64,000 nt of DNA from Planctomycetota bacterium (GTDB lineage Bacteria; Planctomycetota; UBA1135; GCA-002686595). Where the stretch lies: NCBI GenBank assembly GCA_028823345.1, contig JAPKBR010000006.1, positions 37,849-101,848 on the forward strand, written 5' to 3'. Each line of letters starts with the position of its first letter. The stretch's first letter is position 1. Under the pieces are notes generated by a model that was not told the origin of the DNA, did no database searches, and saw nothing but the letters and a program-made list of their open reading frames with translations. This document shows positions 48,901 through 56,514 of the stretch, in pieces. The position numbers and the translations under genes were made by a program.

Positions 48901-48990
48901 AGCGCCCGGTATGAAGGCCGCAGCAGCCCAAGGGTTAAGGTGCGTGTTAGCAAGGGCAATACCCGCCAGCATGACATCGTGATTCCCTAG
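45901..48990 (+). CDS. Secreted carboxypeptidase-regulatory-like repeat protein
   Basis: This 1029-residue protein has an N-terminal membrane anchor or signal peptide (LFLLAIPLIVLAVAGSFYL), a Pro/Ala/Gln-rich linker (~35-105), and then about eight CarboxypepD_reg/Cna-B-like beta-sandwich repeats. Typical units are SGVVRDPSGKPIEGAQVNGR..., AGAFDLVRLNPGEVVISAS, EGTVRDADGNGLRRATLDV and YTMTGLAPGDVWVSARYEG. No catalytic domain is seen; it is probably a surface adhesin or scaffold. ATG 45901 is taken because the signal peptide starts there. It lies 78 nt after the sulfatase-like gene on the same strand. Confidence 0.87.
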   Translation: MARSQRPLFLLAIPLIVLAVAGSFYLGTDPPPASPTLGDQPLTQAPLSPSNGAAVNLQGDQPGPQEAQPLRAVAEDDGAEAAARAAAPRRVVRGARVPRASHFVEGRVQLPEGTPLDEEIYVIASGRRFKTLAGHPDEYSAPVDTDGNFRVAFAEGTRKGRIWIAGRYCFSSGNKVIDPTNPEDTNALLLEPSLGGRFDVEVVAPRAAAGDLEFHEKVTVEMRENRNWAGSGSRVGVRTKDVHFEIGGVNPQKDFLVEARHPDFANGETKGLKAEPGVVTQVVVNFGRGATISGEVRNIKGELITHASVMALTVAQARSRNPFMNEKIDEMVEGGDGTFELVGVPPGDLIVLVAADGYLELRYPLGEIVEGEVRTSLMLSMDRGLTVEGSVTWAKGSPAGGAMVRLSQKTEFMSFPYEAIMGEVKVGADGEFSFSGLGEGKCHLEATSFERGYVAPAEASLRERLLDPPPVWRAVEADVKPSRRGLVLILSEGQTVPGQVLDDEGNPVPRFQITATPASNNILSNTARKPIKDRFRAQDGHFDLAGLQDGSWTLVARGLGFGTGDEQEITVPFDGEVALRLPRESKLSGVVRDPSGKPIEGAQVNGRHGGSKDARTETDEAGAFDLVRLNPGEVVISASHESWANSPKQTLFVAAGDTGEGALLTLRRGATLTVEMHTALGKINDRQVRLSGPSWKSGNTDESGSVLFEGLEPGAYTVSLEAPRSGRRGDRDQWVLNNANKEEVKVTLVDEERRIVVLGTPSPTAVTVSGTVRSAGEGVAKAAVSVLDPENPNQQLAATLADVDGNFELVVDQPGTYQFMVGRGWSSQGVFPVTIEGGARYSVDFELPSAGLDGIIRGPSGVLVGATIALAVTIDGVEVGGRSRRRTTRSGVDGRYNFPDLSPGTYNLRAMESDPGDLAGGAILVEGLEVEAEGTTLDIDLELAGTLEGTVRDADGNGLRRATLDVTTEDGTRIMLASWVRTRGGGSYTMTGLAPGDVWVSARYEGRSSPRVKVRVSKGNTRQHDIVIP

Positions 48991-49027
48991 GAAGCGCCTT
49001 CCAACCCTCCCAGGAGGAGCCACGCAT

Positions 49028-49864
49028 ATGCTGGCGATCATGGGCGGGATGCTTGGACTCGTTAGCTCTCGATCAGATGGGCCCAAAAATAGGGTGCCTC
49101 GGGGCGGATCGCCAATAGTGGGAAGGCTCTCCATTGCGCTGGTTCTTTTTCTTGGGCACCATGCGCGCATGAAACGAACTCAACTTCTCATCGGCCTGGT
49201 CGTGGGCGCAGTTCTGGGCTGGCTCGGCGCGTCCATGTGTCCTTTTTGCGATCAGGAAAAGCCCGCGGTTTCTGAGACGGATCGTGAGCTAGTGGTTGTC
49301 ACACAAGAGAAACCCGTGGCGGGCGTCTCCGGCGAGGCTCCGGTCGGTCCCGATCAGCAAAACATGTTTGCGCAGGAACGGGAAGAGTGGCGCCTGCGTG
49401 AGCAGAGCTTGATGGAGGAACTCGACCTTGCCTACCAGCACTACGAGAACGCGGTGAGCACCATGGTTCCACTCTCTGCCCAGGATCAGCTGGACGCGTT
49501 ACTAGCCGAGGGAGACCCGGATCAGACATTGTCCTTGCATCCGGCCGGGGATGGGACGGGCACCGAGGCTGGGGGAGAACTCATTTGGTTCAACACCGGG
49601 AGCCGCGGGTTTCTCCGCTTGGAAGGGCTGAGCAATCTGGATCCGGGCCATTGGACCTATCAGATCTGGGTGACGGATGGTCAGCGAGACCAAGAGGCGG
49701 CGGTTTCCTGTGGCACGGTGAACCTCGTGGCCGGGCGTTCTAACCTGCTCCTGCTCAAGCCCATGGTGCGGGTGCAGCGGCCCTCGCGCGCGTGGGTGAC
49801 AGTGGAACGGGCCGGAGGCGCGGTGCAGTCCATGATGGACCGTGTGACCCTCGCGAGTCAGTGA
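49028..49864 (+). CDS. Membrane-anchored protein with RskA-like (anti-sigma-K) C-terminal domain
   Basis: The 278-residue frame has AGGAGGAG (49012-49019) 8 nt before ATG 49028, the best RBS support. ATG 49169 (MKRTQLLIGLVVGAVLGWLG) looks like the more natural membrane-protein start and would leave 231 residues. After the TM helix come a CPFC pair, a coiled-coil segment (~110-150), and a beta-rich C-terminal domain (WFNTGSRGFLRLEGLSNLDPG, TYQIWVTDG, AWVTVERAGGAVQS) like that of RskA anti-sigma factors. The N-terminal zinc-finger anti-sigma domain and any neighbouring sigma factor are missing, so it may be a stand-alone RskA fold. Confidence 0.7.
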   Translation: MLAIMGGMLGLVSSRSDGPKNRVPRGGSPIVGRLSIALVLFLGHHARMKRTQLLIGLVVGAVLGWLGASMCPFCDQEKPAVSETDRELVVVTQEKPVAGVSGEAPVGPDQQNMFAQEREEWRLREQSLMEELDLAYQHYENAVSTMVPLSAQDQLDALLAEGDPDQTLSLHPAGDGTGTEAGGELIWFNTGSRGFLRLEGLSNLDPGHWTYQIWVTDGQRDQEAAVSCGTVNLVAGRSNLLLLKPMVRVQRPSRAWVTVERAGGAVQSMMDRVTLASQ

Positions 49865-49881
49865 GTCCGGGTGGAGTTGCC

Positions 49882-51900
49882 CTAGCGCCGTGCCCTGCGC
49901 CGGCGACCTTTCTTCTTAGACTTGGGCTTAGGCTTAGGCTCGGCTCCGGCCGCGACCCAATCGGCAGGGGCCTCCCTTTGCTGGAGCTCCAATAGGAAGC
50001 GGCTCATGTGGCGAGTGAGGTCCTGCCCGCCTCGGGCTCTGGTTTGGCACCAGGAGAGCTGCAGGAATTTCTGCGCGCGGGTGATGCCCACGTAGGCCAG
50101 ACGACGTTCCTCCTCGATGGTGTCCTCTTGCACGGACCTCACATGGGGCAGGATACCCTCCTCAAGTCCCACCAGAAAAACCCGCGGGAACTCCAGCCCC
50201 TTAGATGCATGCAGCGTCATGAGGGTCACGCTCAAGCGCTTGGACGCCTTTTCAGGATCGTCCCGGTCCTCAGCCGAGAGCAAGAGGTCGTCGAGGAATC
50301 GTTGCAGCTTTGGGTGCTTGCGCTTGCGGGCATGGTTTTGTGCTGCATTGAGCACTTCCTCCACTCCTTCCCAACGCTTTTTGGCTTCTTCCGGATCGCT
50401 GTAGCAGCGGCGCACTTCTTCCTCGTAGCCCACCTCTTGGATAGTCTGTTCCACCAGCTTCACCAGGTTCTGGGAAGAGTCCGGGTAGAGTCCGCGCAAG
50501 GTTTTGAGTCGCAGCCGCAAACGCTGGACCGGTTCGCAGCGGGAGCCCTTAACCCCCTCGATTTGATCCCCTTGATCAAAAGCACTGCCCACGGAAATTC
50601 CCTTTTCGGTGGCATAGGCGGTTACCCGTTCCAGGGTGGTTTTGCCGACCCCTCGGGGTGGACTGTTGATGATGCGCACCAGGGCTTGCTCATCATCAGG
50701 ATCCACCAGTAATTGCAGGTAGGCCATCACGTCGCGCACTTCCTTGCGGTCGAAGAAGCTCATCCCGCCCACGAGGGTGTAGGGAATGTCCCGCAGGCGC
50801 AGTTCGGTTTCAAAGGCGCGCGCCTGGATTGCGGTACGGAAGAGGATCGCGAATTCGTCCAGGGCATGGCCCGCTTTGACCATTTCGTCAATGAGCTGCA
50901 CGACCTTGTCTGCTTCCACTTCCTCGTCGCGCATGGTGACCAGGCTGATAGGTTCACCTTCTCCCATGGCCGAACGCAGTGTCTTTTCGTGGCGGCCCGT
51001 GTTGTGTTGGATCAGGCGATTGGCGCAGCGCAGGATCGTCTCGGTGGAGCGATAGTTGGTCTCCAGGGTGACTGCCTTGGCGCCGCGAAAGGTCTTTTCG
51101 AAGGACAGGATCTTGGTCATGTCGGCTCCGCGCCATGAGTAGATGCTTTGATCGTCATCGCCCACCACGCAGAGGTTCCTGTGTTTGCCAGCGATCGCCT
51201 GCACGATTTCAAACTGGGGACCGTTCGTGTCTTGATACTCGTCCACCAAGACAAAGCGATGTTGGTCGGCGACCTTCTTCCTCAACTTGGGGTTGCGCAA
51301 CAGGCGCCTGGTTTCCAGCAAGAGATCATCGAAGTCCAGCTTGCGGGCGCGCTGCAGGGATTCCTGGTACTTTTCCCAGGTGCGCGCGGCTAGGTGCCCC
51401 AGATCCTCGTCCAGGCTGAGGGCCAGGGTGTCGGGGGTCTCGAGGCGGTTTTTTGCCAGGCTGATCAGGGACAGGGCATCCCGGGGTTTGAGCCTGGCGG
51501 AGGGCACGTGCAGGGAGCGCAGCGCACGGCTGATGAAGGTCAATTGGTCCGAGGGGTCGCAGATCGAAAAGCCGCGCTCCATGCCCAATTCCACCGTGTG
51601 GTCCCGTAAGAATCGCAGACAGAACGAGTGAAAGGTGCTGGCCACGACCCCCTCGGCCTTGGGGCCGATCAGCTTGGCTAGGCGCTCGCGCATCTCGGCA
51701 GCTGCCTTGTTGGTGAAGGTGACCGCCAAAATGTGGCTTGGGTCGACGCCCTTGGAGATCAAATAGGCGATACGGGTGGTCACCACCCGGGTTTTGCCCG
51801 TTCCGGCGCCCGCTAGCACCAGTAGGGGGCCCTCGATGGTCTCCGCGGCCGCGCGCTGCTCTGGGTTGAGGGCGGTGAGGAGGCTGGAGATCGAGGGCAT
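49882..51900 (-). CDS. pcrA: UvrD/PcrA/Rep-family ATP-dependent DNA helicase
   Basis: This 672-residue SF1A helicase has the Q motif LNPEQRAAAET, Walker A LAGAGTGKTRVVTTR, Ia VTFTNKAAAEMRERL, Walker B FVLVDEYQDTN, motif III VVGDDDQSIYSWRGAD, motif IV LETNYRSTETIL, and V/VI LMTLHASKGLEFPRVFLVG and AYVGITRAQKFLQLSWC. It unwinds DNA 3'-5' in repair and replication restart. The Lys/Arg-rich C-terminal tail (EPKPKPKSKKKGRRRRARR) is short and basic. It is divergent from the DprE2-like gene and convergent with the RskA-domain gene. Confidence 0.95.
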   Translation of the reverse strand: MPSISSLLTALNPEQRAAAETIEGPLLVLAGAGTGKTRVVTTRIAYLISKGVDPSHILAVTFTNKAAAEMRERLAKLIGPKAEGVVASTFHSFCLRFLRDHTVELGMERGFSICDPSDQLTFISRALRSLHVPSARLKPRDALSLISLAKNRLETPDTLALSLDEDLGHLAARTWEKYQESLQRARKLDFDDLLLETRRLLRNPKLRKKVADQHRFVLVDEYQDTNGPQFEIVQAIAGKHRNLCVVGDDDQSIYSWRGADMTKILSFEKTFRGAKAVTLETNYRSTETILRCANRLIQHNTGRHEKTLRSAMGEGEPISLVTMRDEEVEADKVVQLIDEMVKAGHALDEFAILFRTAIQARAFETELRLRDIPYTLVGGMSFFDRKEVRDVMAYLQLLVDPDDEQALVRIINSPPRGVGKTTLERVTAYATEKGISVGSAFDQGDQIEGVKGSRCEPVQRLRLRLKTLRGLYPDSSQNLVKLVEQTIQEVGYEEEVRRCYSDPEEAKKRWEGVEEVLNAAQNHARKRKHPKLQRFLDDLLLSAEDRDDPEKASKRLSVTLMTLHASKGLEFPRVFLVGLEEGILPHVRSVQEDTIEEERRLAYVGITRAQKFLQLSWCQTRARGGQDLTRHMSRFLLELQQREAPADWVAAGAEPKPKPKSKKKGRRRRARR

Positions 51901-52117
51901 GGGGATCAGACCATACGGGCCCGTACGTAGGAGAGCAATGCTGGCTTGGGATCTGTGGGCGCCGTTTTTCGACTCGATTCATGGGGGGATTTTTCTGCTC
52001 CGTCCAAAGAGAGCGAGCATGCCGCCGGAGGGCGAGGGGGTGGAACATGAATCTGGCCAGAGAAGAGAGAAGATCTCTTGTCGAGGGGGGCTTCAACTCC
52101 GATCATGGCCCCTGTCC

Positions 52118-52900
52118 ATGCAAGATTCCGGCGAACCAGATCAAAACTCATCCTCCCCAAGCTCTGTTCCTGAACGGGTCTTGGTGGTCGGGGCATCCAG
52201 CGGCATCGGCGCGAGCCTCGTGCGTCAGTTGGCTCAGGAAGGCTGTCAAGTTGCGGCCCTCGCTCGACGGGAGGACCGACTGGCAGAGCTCGCGGAAGGC
52301 GCGCCTCCAGGGAGCGTTCATGTGTACCCACACGATGTGATGGATGCGGGGGACGTGCCCGCCCTCTTAGAGCGCATTGTCGAAGATCTCGGTGGCCTCG
52401 ACACGCTCTGTTATGTGGCGGGGGTGATGCCCATGGTGGGGCCCCAGGAATACGATCACGATCAGGACCGCACCATGGTGCGGGTCAATCTTCTGGGGGG
52501 CATGGCCTGGTGCGCAGAAGTAGCGCGGCTGTTCCTCTCGGAGAGGCGGGGCACCATCGTTGGGGTTTCCAGTGTGGCGGGCGAGCGCGGTCGCCGCATG
52601 AACCCCGCCTATCATGCTTCCAAGGCGGGCTTCACCACTTACCTCGAATCCCTGCGAAATAGGCTAGAGGGACATGGGGTGCGCGTCGTGACCATCCTGC
52701 CGGGCATGGTCAGCACGGACATGACCGCGGGAATAGACAAGCTTGTTTGGCCGATCACGCCCGAGCAAGCGGCGAAGACGATGATCTCCACCTGGCGCGG
52801 AAGTTTTTGGAGCACCCGTTACATGCCCCTGCGCTGGTGTTTGGTCATGCGGGTCATCCGTGAAATTCCCAGCCGTATCTTCCGTCACCTCAACATCTGA
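52118..52900 (+). CDS. dprE2: DprE2-like short-chain dehydrogenase
   Basis: This 260-residue SDR has the NAD(P) motif VLVVGASSGIGASLV, catalytic Ser in SSVAGERGRR and YHASK. The body and the very C-terminus (RVIREIPSRIFRHLNI) closely follow mycobacterial DprE2, which ends in a similar LRHIPRSIFRKLPI. DprE2 reduces the 2'-keto intermediate made by DprE1, completing epimerisation of polyprenyl-phospho-ribose to -arabinose. It lies 2 nt before a DprE1-like gene, which supports the call. ATG 52118 is chosen; the frame is open upstream to 51776, but that part overlaps the helicase. Confidence 0.85.
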   Translation: MQDSGEPDQNSSSPSSVPERVLVVGASSGIGASLVRQLAQEGCQVAALARREDRLAELAEGAPPGSVHVYPHDVMDAGDVPALLERIVEDLGGLDTLCYVAGVMPMVGPQEYDHDQDRTMVRVNLLGGMAWCAEVARLFLSERRGTIVGVSSVAGERGRRMNPAYHASKAGFTTYLESLRNRLEGHGVRVVTILPGMVSTDMTAGIDKLVWPITPEQAAKTMISTWRGSFWSTRYMPLRWCLVMRVIREIPSRIFRHLNI

Positions 52901-52902
52901 TC

Positions 52903-54366
52903 ATGGGCCAAGATATCGGTCGGGTGGGCATCGAGCGCGTGGAGGGCTGGGGCATGAGCGTCGGTTCTACCACGCGCATCGTGCGTCCACGGGACCTTGA
53001 TCAGCTGCGGGGAGCCCTGCAAGAGGCGCGCCGGGCGGGAGTAAGCCTCGCACCCCGGGGCACGGGCTGCAGCTATGGGGATGCGAGCACCACGCGCGAT
53101 GGGTGGGCTCTAGACATGACCCGCATGAATCGCCTGTTGGACTTTGACGCGTCCACCGGGGATGCGGAATTGGAGGGGGGCGCGAGTATCCGTCAACTTT
53201 GGCGCAAGGCATTGCCCCTTGGCTATTGGCCCAAGGTGGTCAGTGGCACCATGTTCCCCACCATTGGCGGGGCGGCGGCCATGAACATCCACGGCAAGAA
53301 CAACTTCAAGGTGGGCACCTTTGGGGACAACCTGCTTGAGATCGACTTGCTCTTGGGGAATGGCGACCTAGTGACTTGTTCGCGGGAACAAAATGCTGAG
53401 TTGTTCCACGGAGCCATCGGCGGCTTCGGCATGTTGGGCATCATCACCCGAGCCAAGACCCGCACCACCAAGGTCTATTCAGGAGATGTGCGCGTGCGCG
53501 GGATCTCTTGCCATGACCTGGGCGAGATGATGGACGCCATGCAAGAGCTCGTGGGCGAGGCGGATTACCTCGTGGGCTGGATCGATACCTTTGGGTCGGG
53601 CTCCGCTGGTGGACGCGGTCTGATTCACGACGCGCGCTACCTTTTGGATGGCGAGGACTCTGATTCAGACAAGACCCTCAGCCTTGAACACCAGGATCTG
53701 CCCGATGCTGTGATGGGCGTGCCCAAAGCCGAGATCTGGCGGGTGCTGCGTATGTTCAATCATGATCCGGGGATGCGCCTGGTCAATGCCATCAAGCAGG
53801 TGTCGGGGCGCATGGAGGCTATGAGCGGGTGGCATCGTCAATCCCACGCGGGGTTCAACTTCTTGCTCGACTACGTGCCAGACTGGAAGTACGCCTACGC
53901 CCGGCGTGCGGGTGATGGGCTGCTTCAGTACCAAGCCTTCTTGCCCGCGGACACGGCCCTGGATGGTTTCTTGGCGCTCCTGGCCGAAGGGCAATCCAGT
54001 GGCCACACCCCGTATCTGGGGGTGCTCAAGCGCCACCGGCCCGATCCCTTCCTGATGACCCATGCCTTGGATGGCTGGAGCATGGCCATGGACCTGAAGG
54101 TGACCGCCAAGAATCGAGCGCACCTTCTGGAGACCTGCGCGCGCTTTTCCAAAATCTGCTTGGCTGCGGGAGGACGGTTCTACTTCGCGAAGGACCAAGT
54201 GATTTCTCCGGATGTGGCCCGAGCATCTTTTGGCTCCGAACGCATCGCAGCGTTCCACGAACTGAAAGCCCATGCGGATCCGGATGGGCTTTTCTCTACT
54301 GATCTCTGGCGCCGGGTTTTTGAAGAGGACCCCGCCCGCACATCCCACGGCCCCTGGCCCCGCTGA
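52903..54366 (+). CDS. dprE1: DprE1-like FAD-linked oxidase
   Basis: This 487-residue protein carries an FAD-binding type 4 domain: APRGTGCSYGDASTTRDG, the HGKN flavin-contacting block (MNIHGKNNFKVGTFGDN), and GFGMLGIITRA. The C-terminal GGRFYFAKDQV resembles the GGRLYTAKDS segment of mycobacterial DprE1 that holds a key active-site Lys. With the SDR 2 nt upstream it forms an apparent DprE1-DprE2 pair converting polyprenyl-phospho-ribose to -arabinose. The native substrate here is unproven, because DprE1-like oxidases occur with other sugars. No UbiA-type or emb gene is in the window. Confidence 0.85.
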   Translation: MGQDIGRVGIERVEGWGMSVGSTTRIVRPRDLDQLRGALQEARRAGVSLAPRGTGCSYGDASTTRDGWALDMTRMNRLLDFDASTGDAELEGGASIRQLWRKALPLGYWPKVVSGTMFPTIGGAAAMNIHGKNNFKVGTFGDNLLEIDLLLGNGDLVTCSREQNAELFHGAIGGFGMLGIITRAKTRTTKVYSGDVRVRGISCHDLGEMMDAMQELVGEADYLVGWIDTFGSGSAGGRGLIHDARYLLDGEDSDSDKTLSLEHQDLPDAVMGVPKAEIWRVLRMFNHDPGMRLVNAIKQVSGRMEAMSGWHRQSHAGFNFLLDYVPDWKYAYARRAGDGLLQYQAFLPADTALDGFLALLAEGQSSGHTPYLGVLKRHRPDPFLMTHALDGWSMAMDLKVTAKNRAHLLETCARFSKICLAAGGRFYFAKDQVISPDVARASFGSERIAAFHELKAHADPDGLFSTDLWRRVFEEDPARTSHGPWPR

Positions 54367-54375
54367 ATCGAAATC

Positions 54376-55524
54376 ATGGCTTCTGCAACTGAATTTTTCG
54401 CCACCTGCGCACCGGGTCTTGAACCGGTGCTGCACCAGGAACTCAAGGACCTGAAAATGGCGAACATCGAACGCCAGGTGGGGGGCTGCCGTTTCGCTGG
54501 CACGCGCTTGGACGCGGCTCGGGCCAACCTTTGGTTGCGATCCGCCAACCGAGTGCTCTTGCGGGTTGCGCGCTACGAATGCGTGACCGACACCGATCTC
54601 TATGAGGGTGCCTTGGAGGTGCCTTGGGAAAAGTGGCTCAAGCCCGATGGCACCCTGCGGGTGAAGGCCCGTGCTCGGGATTCCAATTTGACTCACGCGC
54701 GCTTTGTGGAGCAGCGAGTCAAGGATGCGATCTGTGATCGCTTTCGCCGGGACCTAGGAACCCGGCCGAATGTGGGGGACCGGGATGTGGATTTGGGGAT
54801 CAGCGTGCACCTCTATCGAGACCGGGTGATCCTTTCTTTGGACACCAGCGGCGAGCCCCTTTACAAACGCGGTTGGCGTGAAGCCCAGGGCCGAGCACCT
54901 TTGCCCGAGACTTTGGCCGCAGGAGTCCTGTTGCTTTCCGGTTGGAACCGTCGCGCACCCCTGCTGGATCCTTTCTGCGGTTCGGGGACCTTGCTGGTGG
55001 AAGCAGCCTTGATGGCGGCGGATATTGCACCCGGAAGTTTCCGGTCCTTTGGTATGGAACGTTGGAAGGATGCACAGGCCGTGATGTTTGAGCGCCTGCG
55101 AGCCGATGCACAAAAGCGCCGCCGCTCCACCAAGAAACTGCAACTGGCGGGCAGCGACATTGACAGCGAGCGTGTGCAAGACACAGCTGCTAACCTGGCG
55201 GCCGCTGGCATCGATGCCAACGTGCAGTTGGAGGTGAAGGATGCGCGGCTCTTTTCCCCAAAGGCCGGCTGGAACGGCCAGGTGGCAACCAATGCACCCT
55301 GGGGCTCGCGGGTGGGCGCTGGGGATGCGGAGCGTCTGTTTGGCCTCTATCGAGCTTTTGGCACCCAGCTGCGCCAGAAGTGCGAGGGCTATGGACTGGC
55401 CCTCCTGGCGGGCAATGAACAACAGCTGGAATCCCTGGGGATGCCCGGCGACCAACAGGAGCTGGCCAACGGCAATCAGCCCTGCGTGCTGCTGCTGAAC
55501 AAGCTTTTAGGCCCGGCCAAGTGA
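54376..55524 (+). CDS. THUMP-domain class I rRNA/tRNA guanine N2-methyltransferase (RlmL N-domain/YpsC type)
   Basis: This 382-residue protein has an N-terminal THUMP module (FFATCAPGLEPVLHQEL, FVEQRVKDAICDRFRR) and a SAM-binding Rossmann domain (LDPFCGSGTLLVEAALMA, AGSDIDSERVQDTAANLAAAG). Its size matches the single-unit YpsC/RlmL-N enzymes that make m2G in 23S rRNA. The catalytic motif IV, usually NPPYG, reads NAPWG here (TNAPWGSRVG); Asn is kept, Pro-Pro-Tyr is not. It is 9 nt after the DprE1-like gene, so probably co-transcribed. Confidence 0.88.
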   Translation: MASATEFFATCAPGLEPVLHQELKDLKMANIERQVGGCRFAGTRLDAARANLWLRSANRVLLRVARYECVTDTDLYEGALEVPWEKWLKPDGTLRVKARARDSNLTHARFVEQRVKDAICDRFRRDLGTRPNVGDRDVDLGISVHLYRDRVILSLDTSGEPLYKRGWREAQGRAPLPETLAAGVLLLSGWNRRAPLLDPFCGSGTLLVEAALMAADIAPGSFRSFGMERWKDAQAVMFERLRADAQKRRRSTKKLQLAGSDIDSERVQDTAANLAAAGIDANVQLEVKDARLFSPKAGWNGQVATNAPWGSRVGAGDAERLFGLYRAFGTQLRQKCEGYGLALLAGNEQQLESLGMPGDQQELANGNQPCVLLLNKLLGPAK

Positions 55525-55857
55525 CCCTTTTGGGTTCCTTGGGGGCCGAAATAGACCGAGTTTCTTCTATTTCAAAAGGATTTCAGCCCCAGCGATCATG
55601 CCTTGGGACGCCTCACGGCACTTTCGAGTCCTTTTGAGGGAAAAGTAGTTTCGCAGGGGGCAAGGTACGGATGGGCGAGCCGATGGTTTATATCGGGCCA
55701 GCTCCCAGGATGTGTTTTCCGCATTCGGCTGACCCGCCCACGATGACCCTTCGGGTTATCGAGATCCCGGGCAGTCTAGGGCTTCCAGCCTTGTTCTGCT
55801 CCACAAGACTCTTGATTGTGAATGACTGAACCCGACGACGTCGGGGCAGGCCTTCAC
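55525..55857 (+). promoter_or_regulatory. Long structured leader upstream of small membrane protein genes
   Basis: The ~350-nt stretch before ATG 55874 has no gene. GGGCG plus AGCCGAT (55673-55684) pairs with ATTCGGCT and CGCCC (55723-55739), enclosing ~38 nt, with GACC and one T bulged. GATGACCC-TTCG-GGTTATC (55742-55760) forms an 8-bp stem with a UUCG loop. CCCGAC-GAC-GTCGGG (55831-55845) forms a 6-bp stem 12 nt before the RBS. This ordered series of helices suggests a folded RNA leader or riboswitch candidate. It matches no riboswitch consensus I know. Confidence 0.5.
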
Positions 55858-55863
55858 AGGAGG
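55858..55863 (+). promoter_or_regulatory. Perfect Shine-Dalgarno AGGAGG
   Basis: AGGAGG is placed 10 nt before ATG 55874. Exact AGGAGG is rare among the genes of this window, so it suggests strong translation of the first small membrane protein and supports the start. Confidence 0.85.
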
Positions 55864-55873
55864 CATAACAAAA

Positions 55874-56107
55874 ATGGATGCATTCAACAAAGCTCTTAAC
55901 TCAGTCAACGGTTCCTGCAAGCCGATTATCGCCCTGGCCCTTAACTTGGCCCTCCTTTTCCTGGTGGTTGGCGTAGTCTTCCCGACTGCGGTCCCCGAGG
56001 GCTATAGCATCGTCGGAAACATCACAGGACTTGTGAACACCTTCGTCGGTGGAGGCCTTGCTGGTCTCATTACGCTGATGGTGTTCATGTCCTTGACGGA
56101 TCGCTGA
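55874..56107 (+). CDS. Small two-TM membrane protein, paralogue A
   Basis: This 77-residue protein has an amphipathic N-terminus (MDAFNKALNSVNGSCKP), TM1 ~18-37 (ALALNLALLFLVVGVVFP), a short loop (AVPEGYSIVGN) and TM2 ~57-74 (VGGGLAGLITLMVFMSL), with a charged end TDR. It shares a layout and the motif FP...VxxI...GL(A/S)GLI(T/A)L with the next gene, so the two arose by duplication. The family is not recognised; size and topology resemble holins or small stress/envelope proteins, but that is analogy only. Strong RBS and long leader suggest high, regulated expression. Confidence 0.85.
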   Translation: MDAFNKALNSVNGSCKPIIALALNLALLFLVVGVVFPTAVPEGYSIVGNITGLVNTFVGGGLAGLITLMVFMSLTDR

Positions 56108-56135
56108 TGCTTGGAGAAGCCTAGTAGACCTACCG

Positions 56136-56169
56136 AGCCCGATCACGGCCTTTAATCCGTGGTCGGGCT
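56136..56169 (+). repeat. 13-bp hairpin between the two small membrane protein genes
   Basis: AGCCCGATCACGG (56136-56148) pairs with CCGTGGTCGGGCT (56157-56169), with one G-T pair and an 8-nt loop. There is no T tract, so it may be a partial terminator or RNA-stabilising/processing stem that sets the ratio of the two proteins. Confidence 0.65.
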
Positions 56170-56224
56170 TGCACCTCAATTTCGCCAAGTCAATTCTCAC
56201 GCAACCCACAACTCGGAACACTCC

Positions 56225-56488
56225 ATGGAACAAGTCATCAACCGGATCAGCAACCTTTCCAAGGGGATCACGCGCCTTGGGATCTCCCTTATATTCACCT
56301 TCTTGATCATCGATCTGCTCTTCCCGGGCTCCACGGGTATGACCACCAATGTGGCTACCGTGGCGGGAAGCATTTCCCAGGAAGGGCTCTCGGGTTTGAT
56401 CGCCCTTGGACTTTTCTATGTGATCTACAGCCGAGGCGAGAACGAACCTGCTCGTGGCTCGTCTCAGCCTCCGACTCACAACGCGTAG
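56225..56488 (+). CDS. Small two-TM membrane protein, paralogue B
   Basis: This 87-residue protein has an amphipathic start (MEQVINRISNLSKGITRLG), TM1 (ISLIFTFLIIDLLFPG), a linker (MTTNVATVAGSIS), TM2 (GLSGLIALGLFYVIY) and a hydrophilic C-terminal tail of ~19 residues absent from paralogue A. ATG 56225 is chosen because it aligns with paralogue A's N-terminus; the frame is open to 56159 through the hairpin. The function is unknown; both are probably made as an inner-membrane pair. Confidence 0.8.
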   Translation: MEQVINRISNLSKGITRLGISLIFTFLIIDLLFPGSTGMTTNVATVAGSISQEGLSGLIALGLFYVIYSRGENEPARGSSQPPTHNA

Positions 56489-56514
56489 GGTTTTCTACGC
56501 CATGAAACCCGGCC

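Noticed and set aside
49882..51900. Helicase as the partner of the Cas4/AddB-like nuclease (an AddAB-type complex)
   Set aside because: They lie 40 kb apart, and the helicase has PcrA/Rep size and no nuclease domain.
55874..56488. Small membrane proteins as phage holins
   Set aside because: Two-TM size fits, but there is no endolysin, phage gene or integrase near, and both genes have a dedicated leader and terminator.
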